This document shows positions 8,807 to 17,021 of a stretch of 64,000 bases of DNA, one piece after another; position 1 is the stretch's first letter; every line of letters starts with the position of its first letter. This DNA is from Dokdonia sp. Dokd-P16 (GTDB lineage: Bacteria; Bacteroidota; Bacteroidia; Flavobacteriales; Flavobacteriaceae), in assembly GCF_003095655.1 (NCBI RefSeq), contig NZ_CP029151.1:1549001-1613000 (forward strand), given 5' to 3'. The translations under genes were made by a program, and so were the position numbers. The notes beneath the pieces were generated by a model, which saw only the letters and a list, made by a program, of their open reading frames with translations, did no database searches and was not told the origin of the DNA.

Positions 8807-9228
8807 AAAAACAATCGTTTTCATATCACCTCACCGTCCCAGCATCTGCTATAGATGTATTAGGTCACGTGAATAATGTAGTATACTTAGATTGGGTGCA
8901 AATAGCTGCATCAAAACATTGGAATGCCGCAACGGCTGCTTATTTTAAGGATGAAGACCCAGACGAAGAACGCTTAGGGATTCATAAAATGGCGTGGGTC
9001 GTGATGGATCACCATATCAAATATAAAGCAGAAGCCTTTGAGGGTGATGAGATTGTGGTCACCACTTTCGTGAAAAATTTTACTGCCGCAACATCTGTCC
9101 GTCACACAGAAATACGTCGTAAAGGAGAAGATAAGATTCTCGTAAGCGCAATAACAAACTGGTGTTTGCTAAAAATGCCAGAAGGCAGACCTATGCGTGT
9201 GCCTAAGGAGGTGCTTGAGCTATTTTAA
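8803..9228 (+). CDS. Acyl-CoA thioesterase, 4HBT hotdog family
   Basis: 141 aa. The N-terminal region ASAIDVLGHVNNVVYLDWVQ carries the D-x-x-G-H-V-N-N-x-x-Y signature of 4-hydroxybenzoyl-CoA-type thioesterases; the Asp is the catalytic residue and HVNN lies at the active site. It hydrolyses acyl-CoA or acyl-ACP esters, probably in the cytosol; substrate not predictable. The start codon is TTG at 8803, overlapping the mgtE TGA (TTGA at 8803-8806). No ATG lies upstream in frame or near the start of the domain, so the TTG is well supported. Confidence 0.85.
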   Translation: MKKQSFSYHLTVPASAIDVLGHVNNVVYLDWVQIAASKHWNAATAAYFKDEDPDEERLGIHKMAWVVMDHHIKYKAEAFEGDEIVVTTFVKNFTAATSVRHTEIRRKGEDKILVSAITNWCLLKMPEGRPMRVPKEVLELF

Positions 9229-9277
9229 TACATAGTTCATTATTGGTTATCTACACAGAGACAGTTTTATAAATCCT

Positions 9278-9285
9278 TATCTTTA
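9278..9285 (+). promoter_or_regulatory. Candidate -7 element for the cupin gene
   Basis: TATCTTTA at 9278-9285, one base from the TAnnTTTG consensus, 18 bases before the ATG at 9304. Confidence 0.35.
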
Positions 9286-9303
9286 TCTTAAAGAAGTCGT
9301 TTT

Positions 9304-9690
9304 ATGAAACCCATCAACATAAAAAAAAAGTACTCCAAATTTGATAAGCAATGGCATCCACACCAGATTGCCACGGTAGATGATATGCAAGTCTTGCTTG
9401 CTAAGATTTCTGGATCCTTTGTATGGCACAGTCATAAGGATGAAGACGAATTGTTTTATGTGCAAAAAGGAGTGTTAGAAATGCGCTTTCGCGAAAGCGG
9501 AAATCCAGAAAATGTGTGGTCTGAAATTGTAAATCAAGGCGAAATCATTGTCGTACCTAAAGGTGTAGAGCACTGTCCTACAACCAAAGATGGAGAGGAA
9601 GTACACCTACTACTTTTTGAGAAAACAAGTACTGCGCATACAGGTGAAGTAAGTCATGAAAAAACACAAACCAGCTACCCTAAAATTTAA
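9304..9690 (+). CDS. Cupin domain protein
   Basis: A 128-aa single-domain cupin. Cupin motif 1 is seen as FVWHSHKDEDELFYVQKGVLEMRF (metal ligands His-x-His and Glu), motif 2 as GEIIVVPKGVEHCPTTKD with the last His ligand. It is a cytosolic beta barrel that probably binds a metal; the substrate is unknown, and similar proteins are annotated as mannose-6-phosphate-isomerase-like or simply cupin. A copy of the dispersed palindrome lies in frame between the motifs and encodes RFRES. The 3' end overlaps the longest version of the next small ORF. Confidence 0.85.
   Translation: MKPINIKKKYSKFDKQWHPHQIATVDDMQVLLAKISGSFVWHSHKDEDELFYVQKGVLEMRFRESGNPENVWSEIVNQGEIIVVPKGVEHCPTTKDGEEVHLLLFEKTSTAHTGEVSHEKTQTSYPKI
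9484..9499. repeat. Dispersed palindrome, coding copy (RFRES)
   Basis: CGCTTTCGCGAAAGCG, perfect, in the cupin gene. Confidence 0.9.
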
Positions 9691-9697
9691 AAATATT

Positions 9698-9865
9698 ATG
9701 AATAATAAAAAGATAGCAGGTATTGTTATTATGGCAATTGCTGGAGTATTTATGTTTGCTTTTGATGATGTAACTGGAGGTATAGGTTTTGTGTCTGGAA
9801 TAATGATGGCAATAGGATTAGGTCTTTTTCTAGGCTGGATTCCTGTGAGGAAAAAAGAAAAATAA
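9698..9865 (+). CDS. Small two-helix membrane protein, 55 aa
   Basis: MNNKKIAGIVIMAIAGVFMFAFDDVTGGIGFVSGIMMAIGLGLFLGWIPVRKKEK with two hydrophobic helices separated by a short Asp/Gly loop and a basic C-terminal tail. No known family recognised. The open frame extends upstream to 9656 inside the cupin gene, but the ATG at 9698 gives a compact membrane protein beginning with a basic cap, so I chose it. It lies between the cupin and the dehydrogenase, whose ATG follows three bases after this stop, so all three may be one transcript. Confidence 0.65.
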   Translation: MNNKKIAGIVIMAIAGVFMFAFDDVTGGIGFVSGIMMAIGLGLFLGWIPVRKKEK

Positions 9866-9868
9866 TCA

Positions 9869-10816
9869 ATGAAGATATTACACTTAGATAATAACCACCC
9901 ACTTCTTATGGAGCAGCTCACGGCTGCGGGTCATGAGAATGTGGAGAATTACACAATAACAAAAAAGGAGACAGAAGCTATCATTGCTTCATATGATGGC
10001 ATTGTGATAAGAAGCCGCTTTAATATTGATAAAACGTTTATCGACGCAGCGCCCAATCTCAAATTTATTGCTCGTGTGGGTGCGGGACTGGAAAGTATTG
10101 ATATTCCTTATGCAGAGAGTAAGGGGATTTATCTCATAAGTGCGCCAGAGGGTAATCGAAATGCTGTAGGAGAGCAAGCGCTAGGTATGTTATTAAGTCT
10201 CTTTAATAATTTAAATCGTGCAGATGCAGAGGTAAAAGCAGGTAACTGGAACCGTGAAGCAAACAGAGGTGTTGAGCTAGAAGGAAAAACTGTGGGAATT
10301 ATAGGTTACGGTAATATGGGAAAGGCTTTTGCAAAGAAACTTCAGGGTTTTGATTGTGAGGTGCTCTGTTATGATATTACAGAAAACGTGGGAGACGAGG
10401 GTGCACGCCAAGTATCATTACAAGAATTTCAAGAGCAAGTAGATGTTGTGAGTTTGCACACTCCTTGGACTCCGCAAACGGATAAAATGGTAGATGCCAC
10501 TTTTATAAATGCATTTGCAAAACCATTTTATCTGATAAATACCGCTAGAGGAAAATCTGTAGTCACTGCAGATCTCATGGAAGCCTTAAAAAGTAAAAAG
10601 ATACTTGGTGCCGGACTTGATGTGCTAGAGTATGAAAAGCTTTCTTTTGAGAATTTATTTACCACAGACGGAAGTTCAAATCTGCCAGCACCATTGGAAT
10701 ATCTTATTAAGCAAGATAATGTGTTGCTTACTCCGCACATCGCCGGCTGGACAGTAGCAAGTAAAATCAAATTATCTCAAACGATTGTAGATAAGATATT
10801 GAAACGATTCTCTTAG
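9869..10816 (+). CDS. D-isomer-specific 2-hydroxyacid dehydrogenase (SerA-like)
   Basis: 315 aa, NAD-dependent oxidoreductase of the D-3-phosphoglycerate dehydrogenase superfamily. The substrate-binding domain flanks a Rossmann domain with VGIIGYGNMG. Other family signatures seen are RVGAGLESID, HTPWTPQT, NTARGKSV (the conserved Arg region), GLDVLEYEK and LLTPHIAGWT with the catalytic His. It lacks the ACT domain of long SerA proteins. It could supply serine biosynthesis or act on another 2-hydroxyacid; no serC or serB lies beside it, so I give no gene symbol. Confidence 0.9.
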   Translation: MKILHLDNNHPLLMEQLTAAGHENVENYTITKKETEAIIASYDGIVIRSRFNIDKTFIDAAPNLKFIARVGAGLESIDIPYAESKGIYLISAPEGNRNAVGEQALGMLLSLFNNLNRADAEVKAGNWNREANRGVELEGKTVGIIGYGNMGKAFAKKLQGFDCEVLCYDITENVGDEGARQVSLQEFQEQVDVVSLHTPWTPQTDKMVDATFINAFAKPFYLINTARGKSVVTADLMEALKSKKILGAGLDVLEYEKLSFENLFTTDGSSNLPAPLEYLIKQDNVLLTPHIAGWTVASKIKLSQTIVDKILKRFS

Positions 10817-10846
10817 ATACAATCTATTAATTATACATATAATACT

Positions 10847-11359
10847 ATGAGTTTAGTAATAAAGAAATTTGGAATGATTGCCTTTTTCATAGGCTTGCTT
10901 GGTTTTTCACTAGCACTGTATTTAGGTAAGAGTCTCGATTATGGAACACAAGAGCTCGTAGGATGGGGAGTTATGGGTATGACAGCTGCGATGGTGTATT
11001 TTGGTGTTGCTTACCAGCGCGATACGGTGTATGCTGGAAAAATATCTTTCGGGAAAGCTTTAAAAACAGGAATTATTATTGCAGCTCTAGGAGGGTTAGG
11101 AGTAGCGCTAGCAGACATTGTTTATACCTTATTTGTAAATCCATCTTTTTTTATGGAGTATAATGATTACGCAATGGAACTTGCTGTAGCGTCAAAAAAC
11201 CCAGTAGCAATCTCTCAGCTTGAGGCTCAAAGAGAAATGTATAGTCAATATAGCGGTACAGAGATGTCATTTATTGCTGGACTTATGATGTTTGTAATGA
11301 CGTTTATACTTGGTTTTGTAGTTAGTCTTATTGCAGCATTTATTCTCAAGAAAGAGTAA
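10847..11359 (+). CDS. DUF4199 membrane protein
   Basis: 170 aa with four hydrophobic segments (about residues 8-25, 38-53, 77-95 and 143-165) and a soluble loop after the third. The arrangement and sequence (GMIAFFIGLLGFSLALYLGKS, QRDTVYAGKISFGKALKTGI) match DUF4199, an inner-membrane family of unknown function common in Bacteroidota. The ISFGKAL stretch is encoded by CTTTCGGGAAAGC, one base from the dispersed palindrome core, which I treat as coincidence. Confidence 0.85.
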   Translation: MSLVIKKFGMIAFFIGLLGFSLALYLGKSLDYGTQELVGWGVMGMTAAMVYFGVAYQRDTVYAGKISFGKALKTGIIIAALGGLGVALADIVYTLFVNPSFFMEYNDYAMELAVASKNPVAISQLEAQREMYSQYSGTEMSFIAGLMMFVMTFILGFVVSLIAAFILKKE

Positions 11360-11380
11360 GTCACTTAAATATATAGCATT

Positions 11381-11773
11381 ATGAAAAGAGTCACTGGAAT
11401 AGGAGGAATGTTTTTTAAAAGTGAAGATCCGGATGCACAAAAGGAGTGGTATAAAAATCACTTAGGCATTCCCACAGATCAATACGGCTGGACATTTTGG
11501 TGGAGAGATGAGAACGGAAAGAAGTGCTCTACACAGTGGAGTCCCATGAATGATGATACGACCTATTTTTCTCCTAGTAAGAAACAGTTCATGTTTAATT
11601 TTAGGGTTGACAATTTGATTGCGTTATTGGCCGTCCTCAAAGAAGAAGGTGTAACAATTGTAGGTGAGGTAGAAGAATATAGCTATGGGAAATTTGGGTG
11701 GATACTTGACCCAGAAGATAACAAAATCGAATTGTGGGAACCTATTGATAGTGAGTTTTTAAAGGAAGAATAG
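11381..11773 (+). CDS. VOC (glyoxalase/bleomycin-resistance fold) family protein
   Basis: 130 aa. It begins with MKRVTGIGGMFFKSEDPDAQKEWYKNHLGI, the first beta-alpha-beta-beta-beta module of vicinal oxygen chelate proteins, and ends with YGKFGWILDPEDNKIELWEP, the second module with the conserved D-P-x-x-N-x-I-E-L-W. Such proteins usually bind a divalent metal; substrate unknown. Cytosolic. It starts 21 bases after the DUF4199 stop. Confidence 0.9.
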   Translation: MKRVTGIGGMFFKSEDPDAQKEWYKNHLGIPTDQYGWTFWWRDENGKKCSTQWSPMNDDTTYFSPSKKQFMFNFRVDNLIALLAVLKEEGVTIVGEVEEYSYGKFGWILDPEDNKIELWEPIDSEFLKEE

Positions 11774-11832
11774 CGTAGAAGTATCTCAATCTTTTTTGTA
11801 GTTTTAGCGCTAATTAACCAACAACCAACCAG

Positions 11833-12228
11833 ATGAGTTTAGAAGACGAAAAAATACCGGGTGATAAGCCAGGTAATGATGCAAAAAACATGGCAGACGA
11901 TGCAAAAAAAGCTGCAAGTAATTTTGCAAACGAAGCAAAAGATGCTGCCAATGAATTTGGCAATAGTGCAAAAGAAGAGTGGAATAAGGTGAACACTGGA
12001 GGAAGCAACAAAGTATTAATTGGTATAATGGGAATTATATTCGGATATTTAGGAATCCATAAATTTATGTTGGGTTATACTAAAGAAGGTCTTATTCAGC
12101 TTGGAGCAACTATTGTAACATGTGGTGCTGCGGGAATTGTGGGTTTTATAGAGGGTATTATATATCTCACTAAATCTGACGAAGATTTTCATATTACATA
12201 TGTGGTAAATAAGAAACCTTGGTTCTAG
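11833..12228 (+). CDS. TM2-domain protein with Ala/Lys-rich amphipathic N-terminus
   Basis: 131 aa. Residues about 1-55 are a hydrophilic stretch with repeated A-K/D-D-A-x-x-A-x-x-F units (DDAKKAASNFANEAKDAANE), resembling LEA-type or apolipoprotein-like helices. Residues about 58-115 form a TM2 domain: two membrane helices joined by a short loop, with the family motif GIHKFMLGYTKEGLIQL. The TM2 domain is found across bacteria and animals, function unresolved. It probably sits in the inner membrane with the amphipathic helix able to lie on the membrane surface. Confidence 0.85.
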   Translation: MSLEDEKIPGDKPGNDAKNMADDAKKAASNFANEAKDAANEFGNSAKEEWNKVNTGGSNKVLIGIMGIIFGYLGIHKFMLGYTKEGLIQLGATIVTCGAAGIVGFIEGIIYLTKSDEDFHITYVVNKKPWF

Positions 12229-12281
12229 AATTATAAAGAAAGCTCAGCTAGTCTGGACTTTTTTGTTAAATATTTTATCGT

Positions 12282-12315
12282 AATATAGCGATATTGCAAT
12301 TTATATCTATCTTTA
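12282..12315 (+). promoter_or_regulatory. Candidate promoter and operator of the ArsR-decarboxylase operon
   Basis: AATAT-AGCG-ATATT, an inverted repeat at 12282-12295, is followed by TATCTTTA (12308-12315), a near-consensus -7 element, 22 bases before the ArsR-type ATG. The repeat lies where it could block the promoter, as expected for autoregulation by an ArsR repressor; this is inference. Confidence 0.35.
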
Positions 12316-12336
12316 GGGTATAAACAACGCAACATT

Positions 12337-12669
12337 ATGGGAGTTACAAAGAGGCATATACATTCTATGAGGGCAAATCAGATTGCAGATCTGGCAAAGA
12401 TCCTCTCTAATCCGGCACGTGTGGCTATCATAGAATACATAGGTGATTGCGATGGTTGCCTATGTCAAGATATCTCAGAGAAAATAAGACTATCGCAGCC
12501 CACCACCTCTCAACACCTACAAGTAATTAAAAGAGCAGGAGTTTTAAAAAGCCAATTTAAAGGCAAGGCCCAATATTACAGTATAGATGCTCGCAAATGG
12601 GAGCAATTGCAAGGACTTTTTTACGATTTCTTTGAGCATACTAAATCAAAAATGTCTGAGAAGTCATGA
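12337..12669 (+). CDS. ArsR-type winged-helix transcriptional regulator
   Basis: 110 aa. A winged-helix DNA-binding domain spans most of the protein: helix 3 region CDGCLCQDISEKIRLSQPTTSQHLQVIKRAGVLKS is the typical ArsR recognition block, followed by the wing FKGKAQYYSIDA. A C-x-x-C-x-C arrangement (CDGCLC) sits at the position where ArsR itself holds its C-V-C arsenite-binding pair, so a thiol-based or metal-based switch is possible, although many non-metal ArsR proteins have scattered cysteines. Its TGA overlaps the decarboxylase ATG (ATGA at 12666-12669), so it most likely controls its own operon. Confidence 0.9.
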   Translation: MGVTKRHIHSMRANQIADLAKILSNPARVAIIEYIGDCDGCLCQDISEKIRLSQPTTSQHLQVIKRAGVLKSQFKGKAQYYSIDARKWEQLQGLFYDFFEHTKSKMSEKS

Positions 12670-14087
12670 GTACATCCTTATTAAAAAAAGCATACGATAG
12701 TTCACTTTTCAAAGAAGAAGGAACAGATCTAGTAAATCAGATATCTCAATACCTGTCTGACACTACCTCGGGAAAATCAGAGAAAGTCATCACGTGGACA
12801 ACACCAGAAGATGAGTATCAATTTTGGAAAGAGTATATTTCATCTAATCACACAACCTCAGACTTTTTTAAGACTGTTATCGCGAGGTCAATACACACGC
12901 ACCACCCTAAATATATAGGTCATCAGGTGGCACCTACGGTGCCTGTATCTGCTTTAGCCACACTATTGAGCGCGCAACTTAATAATGGGATGGCAGTATA
13001 TGAGATGGGAGCAGCATCTACTGCACTGGAGCGATTGATTATCGAGCAGTTTGCAAAAGTTATTGGCTTTGATCATGGTGACGGTTTTCTAACTTCTGGG
13101 GGAACGCTCGCAAACCTTACAGCATTACTCGCTGCTCGCAGAGTCATGGCAGAAGGTGATGTTTGGAATGAAGGACATAGTAGTAAACTTGCTATTATGG
13201 TATCTGAGGAGGCGCATTATTGCGTAGATCGGGCCGCTAGAATTATGGGCCTTGGGAGTGAAGGCATTATAAAAGTGCCTGCAGATGATACCTACAAGAT
13301 GCGCACAGAACTGTTAGATACTTACTATGATTCGGCTGTAGCAAAAGGTTATGAGGTGATTGCTATTGTGGGGAGTGCTCCTAGCACAAGTACTGGGGTT
13401 TACGATGATCTAGAAGCGATTCACGCTTTCGCGAAAGCAAAAAAAATATGGTTCCACATAGACGCAGCCCATGGTGGAGCAGCTATTTTTTCTCCTAAAT
13501 ACAAACATCTATTAAATGGAGCAGATAAAGCCGATTCTATAATTATAGACGGTCATAAAATGTTGGGTACAAGTGCGCTGGCAACGGCGGTTATTTTTAA
13601 GGAAAGTACGGCTAGCTACGCTACGTTTGAGCAAAAAGCACAATATCTCTGGGAAAAGAACGAAGATGCAGACTGGTTTAACTTAGCCAAAAGGACTTTT
13701 GAGTGTACAAAAAGTATGATGAGCTTGCGTTTTTATGCTATTATAAATGCATATGGATTGGCATTTTTCGATGACTTTGTTACAACACTCTATGATGCGG
13801 GAAGAGATTTCGGAGCTTTAGTTACTGAGCAGGAGGATTTTGAGATAGCACTTGATCCTGTTTCAAATATTGTTTGTTTTAGATATATAGCTGGGGCTGG
13901 TGATATCAATCGTATTAACCAGAACATACGAAAAGCACTACTGGAAGATGGAGAGTTTTATATTGTGGGAACCTCTTTACGTGGAGAATTCTATTTAAGA
14001 ACCACATTTATGAATCCTTTTACGACAACAAAGCATACAGAGCGCTTACTTAATGTTATTAGAGAAGTTGCAACTGGATTTCTTTAA
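12666..14087 (+). CDS. Group II PLP-dependent amino acid decarboxylase
   Basis: 473 aa, fold-type I PLP enzyme related to aromatic-L-amino-acid, glutamate and L-2,4-diaminobutyrate decarboxylases. Motifs: HTHHPKYIGHQVAP near the N-terminus, the phosphate-binding GFLTSGGTLANLTAL, SEEAHYCVDRAARIMGLG with the ring-stacking His, FHIDAAHGGAA with the Asp that contacts the pyridine nitrogen, and IIIDGHKMLGTSA with the PLP lysine. The substrate cannot be told from these. A copy of the palindrome encodes AFAKA just before the IDAAHGG block. It is translationally coupled to the ArsR-type regulator, which is unusual for a biosynthetic decarboxylase and hints at induction by a toxic or signalling amine precursor. 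Confidence 0.9.
   Translation: MSTSLLKKAYDSSLFKEEGTDLVNQISQYLSDTTSGKSEKVITWTTPEDEYQFWKEYISSNHTTSDFFKTVIARSIHTHHPKYIGHQVAPTVPVSALATLLSAQLNNGMAVYEMGAASTALERLIIEQFAKVIGFDHGDGFLTSGGTLANLTALLAARRVMAEGDVWNEGHSSKLAIMVSEEAHYCVDRAARIMGLGSEGIIKVPADDTYKMRTELLDTYYDSAVAKGYEVIAIVGSAPSTSTGVYDDLEAIHAFAKAKKIWFHIDAAHGGAAIFSPKYKHLLNGADKADSIIIDGHKMLGTSALATAVIFKESTASYATFEQKAQYLWEKNEDADWFNLAKRTFECTKSMMSLRFYAIINAYGLAFFDDFVTTLYDAGRDFGALVTEQEDFEIALDPVSNIVCFRYIAGAGDINRINQNIRKALLEDGEFYIVGTSLRGEFYLRTTFMNPFTTTKHTERLLNVIREVATGFL
13423..13438. repeat. Dispersed palindrome, coding copy (AFAKA)
   Basis: ACGCTTTCGCGAAAGC in the decarboxylase gene. Confidence 0.88.
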
Positions 14088-14192
14088 AAGGGAGGTAATT
14101 AGTCTACTATTTAAAATAATTACTGAGATACAACATGTTACAAAAGGAATAAGGGTTAGCTATTCTACGCAAATTAAAATTAAATTACCTAT

Positions 14193-14206
14193 TTTAGTTA
14201 ACTAAA
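14193..14206. promoter_or_regulatory. 14-bp perfect palindrome upstream of the PAS kinase
   Basis: TTTAGTTAACTAAA, 46 bases before the kinase ATG. It could be an operator; no regulator identified. AT-rich palindromes of this size can occur by chance. Confidence 0.25.
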
Positions 14207-14251
14207 GTAGATAATAGTTCTGTTTATCAGAATATTATGGCAAACCTATAG

Positions 14252-15745
14252 ATGAAAATTTTTACTTCCCCTGCTTCGTTGTTTCCATCATTTGATGAGA
14301 ACGCATCTTTGTTATTACAAGAAGCGGCATCTATTGGTATGTGGGAGTTTAATGTGGGTGGAGAAAAAGTGTACTGGAGTGCAGGTACAAAAAAGTTACA
14401 CGAAGTCTCTGGTGATTATGCGCCTACAGTTGAGCAAGCTGTAAAATTTTATAAGAAAGGTTTCTATCGTGATAAGGTACAGAGAGACTTTGAAAATGCT
14501 ATTAATCATGCACAAAAGTTTGATGGCCACTATATAATTGTTACCGCATCTGGTAAAGAAAAGTGGGTTCGATCTGTAGGAGTTCCAGTAGTTGAAAACG
14601 GGGCGTGCACGAAAATTTATGGTATTTTTCAAGATATTGATTCTCAAAAAAAAGCACAACTAGAGCTTAAACAGAAAGAACAGAAATTTAGAAAAACATT
14701 TATAAATGCTCCCAACGGTGTTGCCTTAATTTCCTTGGAGGGAGAGTGGATCCAGATTAACCCACAGATTTCTAAAATATTTGGATACACATTAGATGAA
14801 ATTAATAGATTAAGGCTCCGTGATTTAAATTACCCTGGAGATATCGATATTAATGTTATTCTCAAAGAGAAATTACTGTCGGGAGATATAGAAAACTATC
14901 AAGCAGAGAGACGTTTTGTACATAAAACAGGTAAAACTGTATGGACAGTACTATCAGTGTCATTAGTAAAATCTGAGATGTCAGAGCCAGGTTATTACAT
15001 ATGCCAGATTACAGATATAACATCTCTTAAAAATGCAAATGAGAGAATAGAAGATCTCTTAAGTAAGACAGAAGGACAAAATGAGAAATTATTAAATTTT
15101 AAACACATTGTCTCACATAATTTGAGGTCACATACTAGTAACTTGGATATGTTATTGACATTTTTAAAGCAGGATATTCCGAGATTAGAAGAATCTTCTG
15201 TGTTTCAAATGTTAATGAGCGCATTTGGAAATCTAGAAGAAACTATTGAGAATTTGAGCGAAGTGTCATCTTTTGATAATGTAACTGCAGAAGATTTTGT
15301 TGAGATTAATGTAATCGAATTTATAGATAAAACACTTACAAGTCTTCATACATTATTTCACGAGGTGGGTGGCACCGTGACAGTGGATATATCTGCAGAG
15401 CTCAACGTTATGGCTATACCAGAATATTTGAGAAGTATTTTCTTAAATATTTTATCAAATACTATTACCTATAGACGCGAGAATGAGTCTTTAAGGGTTG
15501 TAATTACTGCTACACAAGATGCAGATTATACAATTATTCACTTTACAGATAATGGTCGCGGTATAGATTTAGATTTGCATGGTAATAAAATCTTTGGTCT
15601 TTATAAGACCTTCCATAGAAATGAAAGTTCAAGAGGTCTAGGCTTATATATTGTAAAAAACCAGATTGAAGCATTGGGAGGATGTGTAAAAGTTGAAAGT
15701 ACGGTAGGTGAAGGATCTACTTTTAAAATTTATTTAAAACGATGA
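14252..15745 (+). CDS. PAS-domain sensor histidine kinase
   Basis: 497 aa, apparently cytosolic (no signal peptide or membrane helix). Two PAS domains, about residues 20-135 and 140-265, each followed by a PAC-type stretch (YGIFQDIDSQKKAQLELKQKEQKF and YYICQITDITSLKNANERIEDL). Then a coiled linker and the dimerisation helix with the phospho-acceptor His in FKHIVSHNLRSHTSNLDML, the form typical of Bacteroidota kinases. The ATPase domain shows the N box LNILSNTITYRR, the G1 box DNGRGIDLDLHG and the G2 box SSRGLGLYIVKNQIEALGG. Ligand unknown; PAS domains often sense redox, light or small molecules. Overlaps the next gene by ATGA, so partner assignment to that receiver protein is strong. Confidence 0.93.
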   Translation: MKIFTSPASLFPSFDENASLLLQEAASIGMWEFNVGGEKVYWSAGTKKLHEVSGDYAPTVEQAVKFYKKGFYRDKVQRDFENAINHAQKFDGHYIIVTASGKEKWVRSVGVPVVENGACTKIYGIFQDIDSQKKAQLELKQKEQKFRKTFINAPNGVALISLEGEWIQINPQISKIFGYTLDEINRLRLRDLNYPGDIDINVILKEKLLSGDIENYQAERRFVHKTGKTVWTVLSVSLVKSEMSEPGYYICQITDITSLKNANERIEDLLSKTEGQNEKLLNFKHIVSHNLRSHTSNLDMLLTFLKQDIPRLEESSVFQMLMSAFGNLEETIENLSEVSSFDNVTAEDFVEINVIEFIDKTLTSLHTLFHEVGGTVTVDISAELNVMAIPEYLRSIFLNILSNTITYRRENESLRVVITATQDADYTIIHFTDNGRGIDLDLHGNKIFGLYKTFHRNESSRGLGLYIVKNQIEALGGCVKVESTVGEGSTFKIYLKR

Positions 15746-16146
15746 AGCAAATAGACATAGCCTGCATAATAGATGATGACCCAATCTTTGTTTTTGGCGC
15801 ACAACGACTAATGAAAATGAGTAACTTCTGTAAGGGGTTTTTAATTTTTCATGATGGAGAGCAAGCGCTCAATCACCTTGCTCCGGTATTGAGAGGTACT
15901 GTAGCGTCTGCAATTCCAGATGTAATACTGTTAGACATAAATATGCCTATTCTTGATGGGTGGCAATTTTTAGACGGTATTATTACAATAAAGGTGATTA
16001 AGAAAATTACCATCTTTATTGTCACAAGTTCCATAGACCCTAGAGATAAGGAAAAAGCCAAGTCCTATAGTAACGTAAAAAACTTCATTGTTAAGCCCAT
16101 TACTCAAGATAAGCTCAACGATTTGATGTCGCAGATGGAAGGTTGA
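15742..16146 (+). CDS. Single-domain response regulator (CheY-like receiver)
   Basis: 134 aa, one receiver domain and no output domain. Acidic pocket IDDDP near residue 10, phosphorylation site in DVILLDINMPILDG, Thr/Ser in FIVTSSIDPRD, and Lys in FIVKPI. Coupled to the upstream kinase by an ATGA overlap. Output must come from protein-protein interaction or a phosphorelay. A copy of the palindrome lies just after the stop. Confidence 0.93.
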   Translation: MKQIDIACIIDDDPIFVFGAQRLMKMSNFCKGFLIFHDGEQALNHLAPVLRGTVASAIPDVILLDINMPILDGWQFLDGIITIKVIKKITIFIVTSSIDPRDKEKAKSYSNVKNFIVKPITQDKLNDLMSQMEG

Positions 16147-16153
16147 TTCAGTG

Positions 16154-16170
16154 CGCTTTCGCGAAAGCGT
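16154..16170. repeat. Dispersed palindrome, intergenic copy
   Basis: CGCTTTCGCGAAAGCGT, just after the response regulator stop. Confidence 0.9.
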
Positions 16171-16272
16171 AATTCCTATTAAAATAAGCTAAGAGCTGGA
16201 TAAAATTGGTTTAAGTACAAATCAGGTCGTAAAAATGTAAGTTTTTAAGAGTTTAAACGTCAGATCGTTGAT

Positions 16273-16986
16273 ATGAAAGAAAAACCTGATTTCTCAAACC
16301 TAAAAGCGCTGTATATAAATTGCACGCTTAAAAAAACACCTCACATGAGTCATACTAAGGCACTCATGGATGTCTCTATAGATATTATGCGAGCAGAGGG
16401 TGTTACTGTAGAATATTTGAGATTTGTAAATCATGATGTTGCCTATGGCGTGTATCATGACATGACAGCGCATGGAGAAGAGACCGATGAATGGCCAGAA
16501 ATTTTTAAAAAAATAGAAGAGGCAGATATCCTTGTGATAGGAACTCCAATCTGGTTAGGTGAGAAGTCATCTGTAGCAACAAAGCTCATAGAGCGGTTAT
16601 ACGGGGAAAGTGGTAATCGTAATGACAAAGGTCAGTATTATTTTTACGGCAAAGTAGGAGGTTGTATTATCACGGGGAATGAAGACGGTATCAAGCACGT
16701 AGCAATGAGTACCCTTTACTCTTTGCAACATATAGGTTATAGCATCCCTCCACAAGCAGATTGCGGATGGATAGGCGAGGCTGGTCCTGGCGCTAGTTAT
16801 AACGATGAAGAAAGTGGAGCAAAAAATAATGACTTTACAAATCGTAATACGACCTTCATGACATACAACCTCTTGCATCTTGCAAGTATGCTTAAAGCAC
16901 AAGGTGGATATCCAGCTTATGGAAATTCACGAGGTGACTGGGATGATGGTACTCGCTGGAATTTTGAAAATCCAGAATACAGATAG
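16273..16986 (+). CDS. Flavodoxin-like / NAD(P)H-dependent FMN reductase family protein
   Basis: 237 aa, cytosolic. Flavodoxin-like fold: first strand and loop LKALYINCTLKKTPHMSHTKAL, where the FMN phosphate would sit, then EEADILVIGTPIWLGEKSSVATKLIERLYGESG, the family block that contacts the isoalloxazine ring, and a later GGCIITGNEDGIKHVAMSTLYSLQHIGY region. It should be an FMN-binding oxidoreductase; the electron acceptor is unknown. The C-terminal 60 residues are Asn- and aromatic-rich as in many flavodoxin-family proteins of Bacteroidota. Confidence 0.85.
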   Translation: MKEKPDFSNLKALYINCTLKKTPHMSHTKALMDVSIDIMRAEGVTVEYLRFVNHDVAYGVYHDMTAHGEETDEWPEIFKKIEEADILVIGTPIWLGEKSSVATKLIERLYGESGNRNDKGQYYFYGKVGGCIITGNEDGIKHVAMSTLYSLQHIGYSIPPQADCGWIGEAGPGASYNDEESGAKNNDFTNRNTTFMTYNLLHLASMLKAQGGYPAYGNSRGDWDDGTRWNFENPEYR

Positions 16987-17021
16987 TATAAGATTTATAT
17001 AGAGAGGGGAGTAAAATTTTT

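Noticed and set aside
11045-11057. CTTTCGGGAAAGC in the DUF4199 gene as a palindrome copy
   Set aside because: One base from the core, but it breaks the central CG symmetry and encodes a natural S-F-G-K-A stretch; similar FGKA codons occur by chance (also in katG).
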